Of a DNA stretch of 64,000 nucleotides, positions 25,361 to 34,578 are shown piece by piece. The stretch's first letter is position 1, and each line of letters starts with the position of its first letter. The DNA is from Dorea sp. AF36-15AT (GTDB taxonomy: Bacteria > Bacillota > Clostridia > Lachnospirales > Lachnospiraceae), in NCBI RefSeq assembly GCF_003477705.1, contig NZ_QUDV01000002.1, positions 265,998-329,997 of the forward strand, given 5' to 3'. The translations under genes were made by a program, and so were the position numbers. The notes under the pieces are model-generated. The model ran no database searches and had not been told where the DNA came from. It saw nothing but the letters and a program-made list of their open reading frames with translations.

Positions 25361-27406
25361 GTGGAATTACGAAAACGACAGGCAAAGATATTACAGGATC
25401 TTTTTGAAAAAAAGAGAATATCCGTAGATGCAATACTGGACGAATATGGAATTTCAAAGAGAACATTATATTATGATTTGAATAAAATTAATGACTGGCT
25501 GAGTGAAGATAATTTTGGCATGGCCAACATTGAAGATAAAGAAATCGTGATAGAGATTGCCAATCTTGCAGGCATGGAAAAGCGGATGCATAGAGGAAAA
25601 GAATATTATTTTTCTTCAGAAGAGAGAAGGGCGATAGAGTTTCTGTTTATCACACTGAATTCTGAAAAAATTGTAATCGATGATCTGAAAAATGCATTTG
25701 ATGTTAGTCGCAATACGATACTTTCTGATTTGAAAAGTGTAAAAAGCGAAATAGAAGAAAGTGGAGAATTGAAATTCTGTAATTCCATTAAGCAGGGCTA
25801 TTATGTTACGGGAGATGAATCCACATTAAGAAAGATTATTCAGGAGAAAATCAATGAGCTGAAAACTCCGGAAGGAAAAGCAGTGTTGAAGATTTATATG
25901 CAGAATTCGCTGTTTGAACTTACAAAAAATGAAATTGATTTTTACAAACTGTGTATCTGTATCATTAAACAGTATGAACTGGATATTAAAAATGAATATA
26001 TATTGTCAGATATGCAGACGGAAGGATTCATGATCCAGGTATCCTGGATACGTAGTCTGAAGGGATATACGATAAAACTCAGTGATGATGAAAAAAATGC
26101 ACTTACAGGAACATTGTCGTATCGATCTGTTGAAAACAGTGTGGAGAAGATGGCAAGATGTGGCATCGAGATGGTACAGGAAGAAGTATATTATCTGGCA
26201 TCCATGCTGCTTGGAATCGAAACAACAGGATTTAAGACACACAGGGAAGAGGAGAGGTTTATTGAAAAGATTGCCGATCAGTTTATCTCTAATTTTGAGA
26301 GAATTACTTGCTTAGTGTTTTATAACCGTAGCAAATTACGGCATGAGTTGTTTCACCATCTGCGGGCATTGTTTTACCGCATGAAATACGGAACACCGTC
26401 TGATAATCCGCTGACCAGAGATATTAAACAGATGTATTCGTTTGTGTTTGAGGCTACGAGACGGGCGATTGCAGAGGTGGGCAATGATTTTATGCGGGAT
26501 ATTCCAGATACAGAAATTGCGTATCTCTGCATTTATATGGTAAGTAATCTGGATGAAAAGAAAGTGCATCAGAGTGCAAAATACGATGGAAGTATTCTGA
26601 TTGTAGGACCTAAAAATATGGCAATCGCGACTCTGATCAAAGAACAGATTCAGAATTTGCTTGGTGACAGCTTTGAGTATGATGTGATTTCGTTGAGCCG
26701 ACTGAAAACCAGAATGCTGAGCGAGTATGTAATGGTAGTGCTTGTGGATGTGCCACGAGGGAAGGTGACAGGAGAAAATGTCGTTGAGACCAGTATCGTA
26801 CTTAACAAGGAAGATCAGCAGAAGATTGTGGATATATTGCAGAATGAGAAGCTGTTATCCAAATACAACAACAAAATAGAAGATATTCTATCAATAGTAG
26901 AAGAAAATGTGACACAGCCGATTGAACGAAAAGAACTTTATTTCAGTTTATTTCGTTATTTTAATTCACGAAAAGGATATAACCCATCAGAACAGCCGGG
27001 CATGGAATGTATTCTGGGCGAGAAGACCAGGACGGAAGTATTGCCGGATCATATGGATTGGGAAGATACGTTGCATTATGGCAGTGAGTTGTTGGATAGT
27101 TCGGAAGGCCGATTGTGGGAACGAATTCAGAATCTGGTATCCAGAGACAAGTTGCAGACCTATCGTTTTGAGAAGGATGCAATCCTCATTCATTACCCGA
27201 TGCAGGGTGAGCAGCAGAGAGAAATCAAGCTTCTCAAAATGATTTCAGAAGAAGGTGTGGTTTGTCCAGACGGCAAGAAAGCATATCTGATTTTATGCCT
27301 TACTACGATTGACAAATATTCTCATTTTTCTTTGTTGGATGAGGTATATCGTTTTTACGGAAAGAAGACGAAGATTACGGAACTGGTTGAATCGTATAAG
27401 CAATAG
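25361..27406 (+). CDS. PRD-containing transcriptional regulator (MtlR/BglG-type with IIB and IIA domains)
   Basis: A 681-residue PTS-controlled regulator. Two N-terminal helix-turn-helix domains (about 1-60 and 88-130) mean that it binds DNA rather than RNA. PRD1 (about 170-290) and PRD2 (about 305-410, with LRHELFHHLRALFYRM and PDTEIAYLCIYM) hold the histidines phosphorylated by HPr or EIIB. A GatB-like IIB segment (GSILIVGPKNMAIATLI) and a C-terminal IIA-like domain (about 540-680) follow. The start is GTG with AAGGAGC upstream. It very likely activates the PTS operon that starts at 27964. Confidence 0.9.
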   Translation: MELRKRQAKILQDLFEKKRISVDAILDEYGISKRTLYYDLNKINDWLSEDNFGMANIEDKEIVIEIANLAGMEKRMHRGKEYYFSSEERRAIEFLFITLNSEKIVIDDLKNAFDVSRNTILSDLKSVKSEIEESGELKFCNSIKQGYYVTGDESTLRKIIQEKINELKTPEGKAVLKIYMQNSLFELTKNEIDFYKLCICIIKQYELDIKNEYILSDMQTEGFMIQVSWIRSLKGYTIKLSDDEKNALTGTLSYRSVENSVEKMARCGIEMVQEEVYYLASMLLGIETTGFKTHREEERFIEKIADQFISNFERITCLVFYNRSKLRHELFHHLRALFYRMKYGTPSDNPLTRDIKQMYSFVFEATRRAIAEVGNDFMRDIPDTEIAYLCIYMVSNLDEKKVHQSAKYDGSILIVGPKNMAIATLIKEQIQNLLGDSFEYDVISLSRLKTRMLSEYVMVVLVDVPRGKVTGENVVETSIVLNKEDQQKIVDILQNEKLLSKYNNKIEDILSIVEENVTQPIERKELYFSLFRYFNSRKGYNPSEQPGMECILGEKTRTEVLPDHMDWEDTLHYGSELLDSSEGRLWERIQNLVSRDKLQTYRFEKDAILIHYPMQGEQQREIKLLKMISEEGVVCPDGKKAYLILCLTTIDKYSHFSLLDEVYRFYGKKTKITELVESYKQ

Positions 27407-27421
27407 TCTGGGAGGATTATG

Positions 27422-27814
27422 ATGAAGTGTATATATTGTGGAAAAGAAACCGAAAAGAATAAATATACAATTCGAGTTAATAAAGGTGCAGAAGAAGTTC
27501 AGTGCTGTGGACGGGAATGTTATTTGAAAACACGTAAATTTATCGATGCAGACAACAGTAAAAAGAAACTGCTGTTCTATATTATTGCAGCAGTACTTGT
27601 AGTAATTAATTTGTTTGTATTAGGTTACAAATTGCAGGTGTGGTGGATGTATATGCCAATGATTGGACTTGGAGCAATCGTGGTTGCACAGCCATCTATG
27701 TATTGCACACCATTCTTTTATGAAAGTTTCGGTATGGTGAAAGCGTGGAAAATTATACGCGTAATAGGTGTGGCCATTGTGCTGATTGGTGTATTGATTA
27801 CGCTGTTCCAGTAG
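27422..27814 (+). CDS. Zinc-ribbon membrane protein of unknown function
   Basis: A protein of about 130 residues. The N-terminus has two cysteine pairs (CIYCGKET and CCGREC) that could bind zinc. Three hydrophobic segments follow (about 48-70, 74-92 and 107-130). I do not recognise the family. It lies between the PRD regulator and the PTS genes, 15 bases after the regulator stop, and so is co-transcribed with it. GGAGG fits ATG 27422 better than the adjacent ATG at 27419. Confidence 0.7.
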   Translation: MKCIYCGKETEKNKYTIRVNKGAEEVQCCGRECYLKTRKFIDADNSKKKLLFYIIAAVLVVINLFVLGYKLQVWWMYMPMIGLGAIVVAQPSMYCTPFFYESFGMVKAWKIIRVIGVAIVLIGVLITLFQ

Positions 27815-27894
27815 TGCGATATATTGATATTACACAAAAAAACACAACTTTTTGCATCGGATATGTGCGAAATAGTGAACACTTTTGGTCTGTT

Positions 27895-27922
27895 TTGTGA
27901 AAAAAAAGAATGCTACTATATA
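27895..27922 (+). promoter_or_regulatory. Candidate promoter of the PTS/acid pathway operon
   Basis: TTGTGA, a 16-bp spacer and TATATA lie about 40 bases before the EIIA start. Upstream is a pair of half-sites, TTTTTGCA and TGTGCGAAA (27850-27872), like the GTGCAA motif before the HPr gene. Confidence 0.45.
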
Positions 27923-27963
27923 TTTAGCAAGAAAAATAAAACAAACATATGGGAGAGAGCAAG

Positions 27964-28422
27964 ATGAAAAAGTTAAATGAAGCACTGATCGTGCTGGATG
28001 CAGATGTTGAGACTGCAGAAGACTGTATTCGCCTGGCAGGAGAGATGTTTGAGAAAAACGGATATGTAAACGCTGGATATGCGGATGCGGTTGTAGAGCG
28101 GGAAAAAGAATACCCGACAGGACTTCCTGGAAAAGGAATCAATATTGCAATTCCTCATACCAACAACAAGCTGGTAAACGAGCCGGCAGTTGGAGTGATC
28201 ATTCCGAAAAAGGCAGTGACATTCAGTATGATGGGAATGAAAGAGAACAAGTTGGAATGCGAAGTGATTTTACCATTAGTGGTAAAGGATTCGCATCAGC
28301 AGATTGGCATGTTAAAGAAAATGATGTCAATCATTCAGGATGGTGAACTACTGAAGCGACTTAGAGATTCGAAAGATAAGACTGAGATTTTGAGTTTGTT
28401 AAGTGCTTTAGATGAAGTTTAA
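27964..28422 (+). CDS. PTS EIIA, galactitol/fructose class
   Basis: A 152-residue cytoplasmic phosphocarrier of the PTS EIIA-2 family. The phosphorylated histidine is His65 in INIAIPHTNNK. It passes phosphate from HPr to the EIIB encoded next. I chose ATG 27964 with GGGAGAG upstream, not the ATG at 27949, which lies within that site. First gene of the 14-gene catabolic operon. Confidence 0.9.
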   Translation: MKKLNEALIVLDADVETAEDCIRLAGEMFEKNGYVNAGYADAVVEREKEYPTGLPGKGINIAIPHTNNKLVNEPAVGVIIPKKAVTFSMMGMKENKLECEVILPLVVKDSHQQIGMLKKMMSIIQDGELLKRLRDSKDKTEILSLLSALDEV

Positions 28423-28451
28423 AACCCATATAAAAGGAAGGAGGAACTAAA

Positions 28452-28751
28452 ATGAGACCAATTAACATTTTGTCAGTATGTGGATCAGGTACTGTTAGTT
28501 CAGCAATGCTTACATCCAAACTTACAGACATCCTGGAGGAGAATGGATACGAGGTAGAGGCTACTGAGGTAGCACCTGGCGGAGTAGAACTTGCAGTTCA
28601 GACAGCTAATTATGATCTGATTGCTTATACAAGCCCGGTAGAAGATAGCTTTGGCTTGCCTTTGCTGAATGCAACAGGCTTCTTGGTAGGAATCAATGAG
28701 GACGAATTCATTGAAGAGCTTATGGAAGTTGTAAGAAACTTAAAACTGTAA
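28452..28751 (+). CDS. PTS EIIB, galactitol class
   Basis: A 99-residue EIIB with the phosphocysteine Cys10 in ILSVCGSGTVSSAML, the hallmark of the GatB group. It takes phosphate from EIIA and passes it to the incoming substrate at EIIC. Strong AAGGAGG site. It lies 29 bases after EIIA. Confidence 0.92.
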   Translation: MRPINILSVCGSGTVSSAMLTSKLTDILEENGYEVEATEVAPGGVELAVQTANYDLIAYTSPVEDSFGLPLLNATGFLVGINEDEFIEELMEVVRNLKL

Positions 28752-28787
28752 ACAATCTAAAAATGAAATGAGAGGAGAGAAAAAGGC

Positions 28788-30233
28788 ATGTTTGATACAT
28801 TGAAACTTGTTTTTGACACCTTTGGAAAAGACCTCATGGTTCCAGTGATGATCTTCGTTATTTGTATGATCTTCAAAGCACCTGCGAAAAAAGCATTTTC
28901 ATCAGCAGTGCTGGTTGGTGTTGGTCTGAAAGGTATGACATTCATTACCACTGAGTTTGGTGCGGTACTTTCACCATTGGTTCAGCAGCTGATTGCTACA
29001 ACAGGACTGAACCTGAAAGCACTTGATATCGGATGGCAGGCGGTTGCATCTGTTGCATACTCTACCGATATTGGTATGATGTTTATCGGAGTTGGACTTG
29101 TATTCCAGATTGTTTTATGGCTGGTAAAATGGACAGACATTTTTATGCCGTCAGATCTGTGGAATAACTATTCTATCATTGTTTGGGGATCAATGTTCTA
29201 TGCGATCAAAGAGAACCTTGCGGTTGCATTTGTACTGATGCTCTTCATCAACGTTGTGACACTGCTGATTGCAGAGGTTATGCAGAAGAGATGGTCTACA
29301 TACTATCACTATCCGGGTTGTGCAATGACTGCACCTCACCATATGGGTGATGCTCCAATGTATCTTGTACTGAATATTATTGGTAACAAGATTGGGCTGG
29401 ATAAGATTAAAGCTGACCCAGCTTCTATTAAAAAGAAATTCGGATTTATGGGTGAGCCAATGTATATTGGACTTATTGTAGGATTATTACTTGGTGTTGT
29501 AGGTAATATCGGAGATCTTAATACAATGGCAGCATGGGGAACTGTTATGAATGTAGCAATCACATGTTCAGCTGTAATGGCAATCTTCCCGAAAGTTGCC
29601 GGTCTGTTCGCATCTGGATTTACAGTACTTACAGATTATTCAAGAAAGACTCTGAAGAAGAGCAAATACGGAGCTGACAGAGAATTTATCGTATCAGTTA
29701 ACGATGCTCTTGGATATGGTGAAACAGCAACACTTACTACCGGTCTTCTGGTAATTCCGGTATGTGTACTTCTGGCATTTATCCTGCCAGGTAACGTGGT
29801 AGTTCCTCTTATGGTACTTCCTTCTCTTCCGTACATGGTAGAGGTTCCTGTTTGCCTGTCAAACGGAAATGTAATTAAGTCATGGATTATGGCTTGTATC
29901 GTATTCAGCGCAAAGATACTTATGGCATCTTATTGGGCTGGAACATTTACAGAGATTGCTGCTGGAGCGGGATTTGAAGCTGCTACACAGGCTCTGGAAG
30001 GTGGAACGCTGATTATTGGATTTATCATGTCAAACTGTACAGCAGGTTTGATTACGATGGCGTTCTTAACCATGAACCCAGTTATTATTATTGCAGTAGT
30101 AGCAATTTACTTCGTACTGTATGTTCTGTTCAGAAAGAACAAATCTTCTGTGCGTGAGTACATTGAAAAGATTGCTCTTGGTGACAAATATGTAGCACCT
30201 GTAGCACCGGAAGCTGCTGCGAACGGACAATAA
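28788..30233 (+). CDS. PTS EIIC, galactitol class
   Basis: A 481-residue membrane permease of the GatC family with about ten hydrophobic segments. Conserved blocks include ALDIGWQAVASVAYSTDIGMMFIGVG and NDALGYGETATLTTGLLVIPV. It brings the substrate in and phosphorylates it with EIIA and EIIB. The GatC family is named for galactitol but also includes arabitol and other polyol or sugar systems, so the substrate is not fixed. A hairpin terminator follows the gene. Confidence 0.93.
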   Translation: MFDTLKLVFDTFGKDLMVPVMIFVICMIFKAPAKKAFSSAVLVGVGLKGMTFITTEFGAVLSPLVQQLIATTGLNLKALDIGWQAVASVAYSTDIGMMFIGVGLVFQIVLWLVKWTDIFMPSDLWNNYSIIVWGSMFYAIKENLAVAFVLMLFINVVTLLIAEVMQKRWSTYYHYPGCAMTAPHHMGDAPMYLVLNIIGNKIGLDKIKADPASIKKKFGFMGEPMYIGLIVGLLLGVVGNIGDLNTMAAWGTVMNVAITCSAVMAIFPKVAGLFASGFTVLTDYSRKTLKKSKYGADREFIVSVNDALGYGETATLTTGLLVIPVCVLLAFILPGNVVVPLMVLPSLPYMVEVPVCLSNGNVIKSWIMACIVFSAKILMASYWAGTFTEIAAGAGFEAATQALEGGTLIIGFIMSNCTAGLITMAFLTMNPVIIIAVVAIYFVLYVLFRKNKSSVREYIEKIALGDKYVAPVAPEAAANGQ

Positions 30234-30257
30234 AGCAAAAGGTAAATATTGATGATT

Positions 30258-30300
30258 AACTTTCGTTCCATGGCTTAACTGCAATGGAACGAAAGTTTTT
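30258..30300 (+). terminator. Internal terminator between EIIC and the enzyme genes
   Basis: Arms AACTTTCGTTCCAT and ATGGAACGAAAGTT are perfect over 14 bp, then a T5 run. It should lower expression of the downstream enzymes relative to the PTS, or serve as an attenuator. Confidence 0.8.
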
Positions 30301-30315
30301 AGAAAGAGGCGTGTT

Positions 30316-31368
30316 ATGAAGATACTGGTAATTGGAGATATTGTAGTGAGTTGTGATCTTCTGGTTGAAGCGGCTAAGTCACTTCCGGGTGGAGAGCATG
30401 AAGTGGTAGCTGTTGAATGGAAAAGTGAAACCAGACAGGAATTTCAGAAAAAGGCATTGAACATTGAGAAAAATGGACCGACAGCAGAGGAACCGCCAAA
30501 GGAAGCATATGAGCAGATTGGTGATGCTGATATCTTACTTTCTCATTTCTGCCCAATTCCAGAAGATCTGATCGAAGCAGGAAAGAACCTGAAACTAATC
30601 GGAACATGTAGAGGCGGAATGGAGCATGTAGACATTGCTGCAGCTACAAAGAGAAACATTCCGGTCATCCACTGCATCAGAAATGCAGAAGCTACTTCAG
30701 ATTTTGCGGTTGGACTTATGTTTGCAGAGACAAGAAATATTGCTCGTGCACATGCGGCTGTAAAACAGGGAGTATGGAGAAAAGAATATGTGAATAGCCA
30801 GTATACAACATCTATGTGTGAGATGACAGTCGGTGTTGTAGGACTTGGGCATATCGGAAAACTGGTTGCAAAGAAATGCCTTGGTATTGGCATGAAGGTG
30901 ATCGCACACGATCCATTTGTAACACAGGAAAAAGTAGATGAAATTGGTCTGGATGTCAAGATGGTGAGCAAAGAAGAACTGTTTAAGACAGCGGATATCA
31001 TTACACTTCACCTGAGAGTAACACCAGAGACAAAGAACAGTATTAACAAAGAATATATTGGATTGATGAAGCCTACAGCATATCTGATCAATACTTCAAG
31101 AGCCGGAGTACTTGATAAGGATGCTTTGGTCGAGGCTTTACAGAACCGTACAATCGGCGGAGCTGCAATTGATGTGTTCTGGGAGGAACCGGTTCCGAAG
31201 GATGATGTACTTCTGACACTGGATAACCTGACAATGACACCTCATAATGCAGGAAATGTTGTAGATGCACTTCCGAAGTCCCCATTATTACTTGCAAGAA
31301 CGATTAAGGAGTTCTGGGATACAGGAAAGAGCGATATGGTTGTAAATCTTAGAAATATAACAATTTAA
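30316..31368 (+). CDS. D-isomer-specific 2-hydroxyacid dehydrogenase
   Basis: A 350-residue NAD-dependent dehydrogenase of the PGDH/formate-dehydrogenase-like group. It interconverts a D-2-hydroxy acid and a 2-keto acid. The catalytic Arg is in GTCRGGMEHVD, the NAD motif is GVVGLGHIGKLVA, and the catalytic His is in MTPHNAGN. The N-terminal part is longer than usual, with an insert around 45-70. It is the first enzyme gene after the PTS and the internal terminator. The substrate is not clear. The LarA-like racemase and UxaA-like dehydratase in the same operon also act on hydroxy acids. Confidence 0.85.
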   Translation: MKILVIGDIVVSCDLLVEAAKSLPGGEHEVVAVEWKSETRQEFQKKALNIEKNGPTAEEPPKEAYEQIGDADILLSHFCPIPEDLIEAGKNLKLIGTCRGGMEHVDIAAATKRNIPVIHCIRNAEATSDFAVGLMFAETRNIARAHAAVKQGVWRKEYVNSQYTTSMCEMTVGVVGLGHIGKLVAKKCLGIGMKVIAHDPFVTQEKVDEIGLDVKMVSKEELFKTADIITLHLRVTPETKNSINKEYIGLMKPTAYLINTSRAGVLDKDALVEALQNRTIGGAAIDVFWEEPVPKDDVLLTLDNLTMTPHNAGNVVDALPKSPLLLARTIKEFWDTGKSDMVVNLRNITI

Positions 31369-31414
31369 CACAAAATAATAAAATGATTTAAGAGCAGATT
31401 GGAGGATTACCGGC

Positions 31415-32095
31415 ATGTTAATGGAGAAAGAAAGAATAGAGATTGTTGAGTATGGTAAGAAGATGAGCAGTGCAGGACTCTGCAAAGGCACAAGTGGAAA
31501 TATCAGTATTTATGATCCGGAAACCGGATATATGGCTATCAGTCCATCCGGAATCGGATATTTTGAAACAGAACCTGAAGACGTAGTTGTTATGAAACTT
31601 GACGGAACAATTGTTGAAGGTAATCGTGCTCCATCTAGCGAACATGGTCTTCATTCAGTGATTTATCTGAATAAGCCGGAAGCAAGAGCGGTAGTACATA
31701 CACATTCTATTTACTGTACTACGTTTGCTGCGCTGAATCAGCCGCTGAAAGCTGTTCACTATGTAATCGGCGGAGCTGGAGTGTCTGAGATTCCTTGTGC
31801 TCCATATTGCACATTTGGAACACCGGAACTGGCTGAAAGTGTAAAGAATACAATTGGCGACAGCAAAGCAGTTCTGTTGCAGAACCATGGTCTGGTAGCA
31901 AGCGGACCGAAGCTTGCAAAGGCATTCAGCCTTGCAGTTAACCTGGAATTCGTTGCAGAGATTCAGTATCGTGCACTTTGCATCGGACAGCCGTGCGTAC
32001 TGTCTGATGAGCAGATGGCAGAAGTAATGGTTCGTTTCAAATCATACGGACAGCCGGCTAAGAACAATGAAAAGAAAGACGGAATGGGCTACTAA
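31415..32095 (+). CDS. Class II aldolase/adducin family protein (FucA-like)
   Basis: A 226-residue zinc-dependent aldolase or epimerase. Zinc ligands are visible in VVHTHSIYCT and LLQNHGLVA, and the general motif CKGTSGNIS is typical. FucA-type members split a ketose 1-phosphate into DHAP and an aldehyde such as lactaldehyde or glycolaldehyde. Others are epimerases or decarboxylases of 3-oxo acids. With the dehydrogenase and CoA-acylating aldehyde dehydrogenase that follow, an aldolase giving a small aldehyde is the most economical reading. Confidence 0.85.
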   Translation: MLMEKERIEIVEYGKKMSSAGLCKGTSGNISIYDPETGYMAISPSGIGYFETEPEDVVVMKLDGTIVEGNRAPSSEHGLHSVIYLNKPEARAVVHTHSIYCTTFAALNQPLKAVHYVIGGAGVSEIPCAPYCTFGTPELAESVKNTIGDSKAVLLQNHGLVASGPKLAKAFSLAVNLEFVAEIQYRALCIGQPCVLSDEQMAEVMVRFKSYGQPAKNNEKKDGMGY

Positions 32096-32112
32096 GATTA
32101 GGAGGAGCATTC

Positions 32113-33138
32113 ATGTTAAGAGCGGTACTGTATAAAGAAAAGGAGCTTCGCATAGAGGAAGCTCCAATACCAGAGATTGGCGATGATGAAGTTCTGGTAA
32201 AGAACAAAGTATCGACAACCTGCGGAACAGATGTAAAGATCTATAAAAGAGGATATCCGCTTCTTACGCCACCACATCCATTTGGACATGAGTATTCTGG
32301 AGTGATCGCAGCAGTAGGAAAGAATGTGAAGAAGTTTAAAGAAGGTGACCGCGTAGCAGTTCATAACACAGCACCTTGCGGACATTGCTATTTCTGCAAA
32401 AAGGGTCAGTTCTCTATGTGCGAAGATATGTTGTTTAATCGCGGAAGCTACGCTGAGTACGTAAAAGTGCCTAGAAGAATTGTTGAACAGAATATGTTTA
32501 AACTGGATGATACGATCTCACACAAGACGGCGTCATTGATGGAACCATTTTCCTGTGCAGTATATGGAATCGATAATTGTCCGATTCAGCAGGGAGATAC
32601 GGTTATCGTAAATGGTGCCGGACCGATCGGCCTTATGTTTGCAAGACTTGCAGTGCTAAGAGGTGGTAAAGTCATTGTATCTGATATGAAAGAGAATCGT
32701 CTGGAAACAGCGAGAAAGCTTGGCGTCTGGAAGACAGTGAATTTGACAGGAGTAGAAGATGCAGTTGCTGCGCTTTGCGCAGAAACAGAAAACGAGCGAG
32801 GGGCAGATGTTGTTATCGAAGCCACAGGTTTGATTGGCGTATGGGAGACCAGCGTACAGATGGCAAGAAAAGGTGGATTCATCCTTCTGTTTGGCGGTAC
32901 AAAGGGAGGAAGTGTACTTCATGTAGATGCTACACTTTTACATTATTCACAGGTAACGATAAAGGGTGTGTTCCATACCACTCCGCTTCATGTAATGAAA
33001 GCACTGGAGCTGTTGAAGATGGGTGTGATCTCAAGTGATGATTTCATTCAGAATGAATATCCGCTTCAGGAACTGGAAACAGCCATTCTGGAACATGCAG
33101 AAGGCAAGGTAATCAAAAACTGTATTATATACGATTAA
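32113..33138 (+). CDS. Zinc-dependent polyol dehydrogenase (GatD/sorbitol dehydrogenase-like)
   Basis: A 341-residue MDR-family dehydrogenase. The catalytic zinc site has Cys38 in STTCGTDVK and the GHE pair in HPFGHEYSG. Four cysteines of the structural zinc lie in CGHCYFCKKGQFSMC. The NAD motif is VIVNGAGPIGLMFARLA. It likely oxidises the alditol phosphate delivered by the PTS to a ketose phosphate, as GatD does with galactitol 1-phosphate. The exact polyol is unknown. Confidence 0.88.
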   Translation: MLRAVLYKEKELRIEEAPIPEIGDDEVLVKNKVSTTCGTDVKIYKRGYPLLTPPHPFGHEYSGVIAAVGKNVKKFKEGDRVAVHNTAPCGHCYFCKKGQFSMCEDMLFNRGSYAEYVKVPRRIVEQNMFKLDDTISHKTASLMEPFSCAVYGIDNCPIQQGDTVIVNGAGPIGLMFARLAVLRGGKVIVSDMKENRLETARKLGVWKTVNLTGVEDAVAALCAETENERGADVVIEATGLIGVWETSVQMARKGGFILLFGGTKGGSVLHVDATLLHYSQVTIKGVFHTTPLHVMKALELLKMGVISSDDFIQNEYPLQELETAILEHAEGKVIKNCIIYD

Positions 33139-33176
33139 TAAAGACAGACAGGATATAGCATAAAAGGAGAAATAAA

Positions 33177-34550
33177 ATGGAAGAATTAGAATTTTCAATG
33201 ATTGATGAAATGCTGGAAAAGGCTAAAAAAGCACAGGCTGAAGTAGAGAACTATACACAGGAGCAGGTGGATGCACTTGTAAAGGCAATCGGAAAAGCAA
33301 TCTATGACAATGCAGAAATGCTTGCAAATGAAGCGGTAACAGAGACCGGTTACGGAAGAGTAGACAGCAAGATTTATAAACAGAAGAAAGCAACTGCAGC
33401 GGCATGGTATTATCTGAGAGATAAAAAATCTGTAGGTATCATTGATAATGATACAATCAACGGAGTTGTAACATTCGCAAAACCAGTTGGAGTTGTTGCT
33501 TGTCTGACACCTAGTACGAACCCGACTTCTACAACAGGAAGCAATGGTATGAACGTAATCAAATGCCGTAATGCGATGATCGTATCACCACATCCGGCTG
33601 CAAAGAATGTAACTATTCACGGAGTTAATCTGATTAATGCAGCATTAGAGGAACTTGGCGCACCGGAGAATCTGATTCAGGTTATCGAATCTCCATCTAT
33701 GGATGCAACAAAGGAACTGATGCAGAAAGTAGATGTTATCGTAGCTACAGGTGGACATGCAATGGTTAAATCCGCATATTCAAGCGGACGTCCATCATAT
33801 GGTGTTGGACAGGGAAATGTACAGGTTATCGTAGCAGAAGACTATACAGATTATGACAAGATGGCTGCAACAATTGTAGGAAGTCGTGCATATGATAATG
33901 GTATTCCGTGTACAGGTGAGCAGGCAGTTCACTTCCCGAAAGAGAAGTATGATGAATTTGTTGCTGCAATGAAACGTGCAAAAGCAGCTATGATCCCAGA
34001 TGACAAGGTAGATGAACTGCCGAAGATCCTCTTTAAAGAGAACGGAGCAATAGATGCAAAACATGTTGGTATGAAGCCGGTGAAGCTTGCTGCTGAAATG
34101 GGATTTGAAGTACCGGAAGATACGCAGATTCTTATCTTTAACAACAGAGGAATCAGCAGAGAAAACATCCTGTGCAGAGAAAAACTTTGCCCGGTAATCC
34201 AGCTTTTCCCATATGAGTCATTTGAGCAGGCAGTTGCAGATGCTAAGACGAATCTGCTTTGGGAAGGTGCAGGACATACTTCTGTTATCTATACAAATGA
34301 TACGGAAAAAGCAGAGTATGTAGGACATGAACTTCCAGTAGGACGTCTGGTTGTTAACCAGGCTGGTGGAGCTGCATCAGGCGGAAACTATATCAATGGT
34401 CTGCATCCTACGATGTCTCTTGGATGCGGAAGCTGGGGTAATAATTCAATTTCAGAAAACCTTACTTACAAACATCTGATGAATACAACAAGACTTGCAT
34501 ACTACCATGACTGCACAATGCCAGAACTGGATGAAGTATGGAAACTGTAA
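33177..34550 (+). CDS. CoA-acylating aldehyde dehydrogenase (EutE/PduP/SauS-like)
   Basis: A 457-residue enzyme that turns an aldehyde, NAD(P) and CoA into acyl-CoA. The fold signature is GVVACLTPSTNPTSTTG, and the nucleophile is Cys245 in DNGIPCTGEQAV. The sequence AMIVSPHPAAKNVT is typical of the acylating group. Relatives act on acetaldehyde, propionaldehyde, lactaldehyde or sulfoacetaldehyde. There are no microcompartment shell genes here. An aldolase-derived aldehyde would be its natural substrate in this operon. Confidence 0.9.
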   Translation: MEELEFSMIDEMLEKAKKAQAEVENYTQEQVDALVKAIGKAIYDNAEMLANEAVTETGYGRVDSKIYKQKKATAAAWYYLRDKKSVGIIDNDTINGVVTFAKPVGVVACLTPSTNPTSTTGSNGMNVIKCRNAMIVSPHPAAKNVTIHGVNLINAALEELGAPENLIQVIESPSMDATKELMQKVDVIVATGGHAMVKSAYSSGRPSYGVGQGNVQVIVAEDYTDYDKMAATIVGSRAYDNGIPCTGEQAVHFPKEKYDEFVAAMKRAKAAMIPDDKVDELPKILFKENGAIDAKHVGMKPVKLAAEMGFEVPEDTQILIFNNRGISRENILCREKLCPVIQLFPYESFEQAVADAKTNLLWEGAGHTSVIYTNDTEKAEYVGHELPVGRLVVNQAGGAASGGNYINGLHPTMSLGCGSWGNNSISENLTYKHLMNTTRLAYYHDCTMPELDEVWKL

Positions 34551-34578
34551 TCAGAAGTGAAAGATAGGAGACTGTGAA

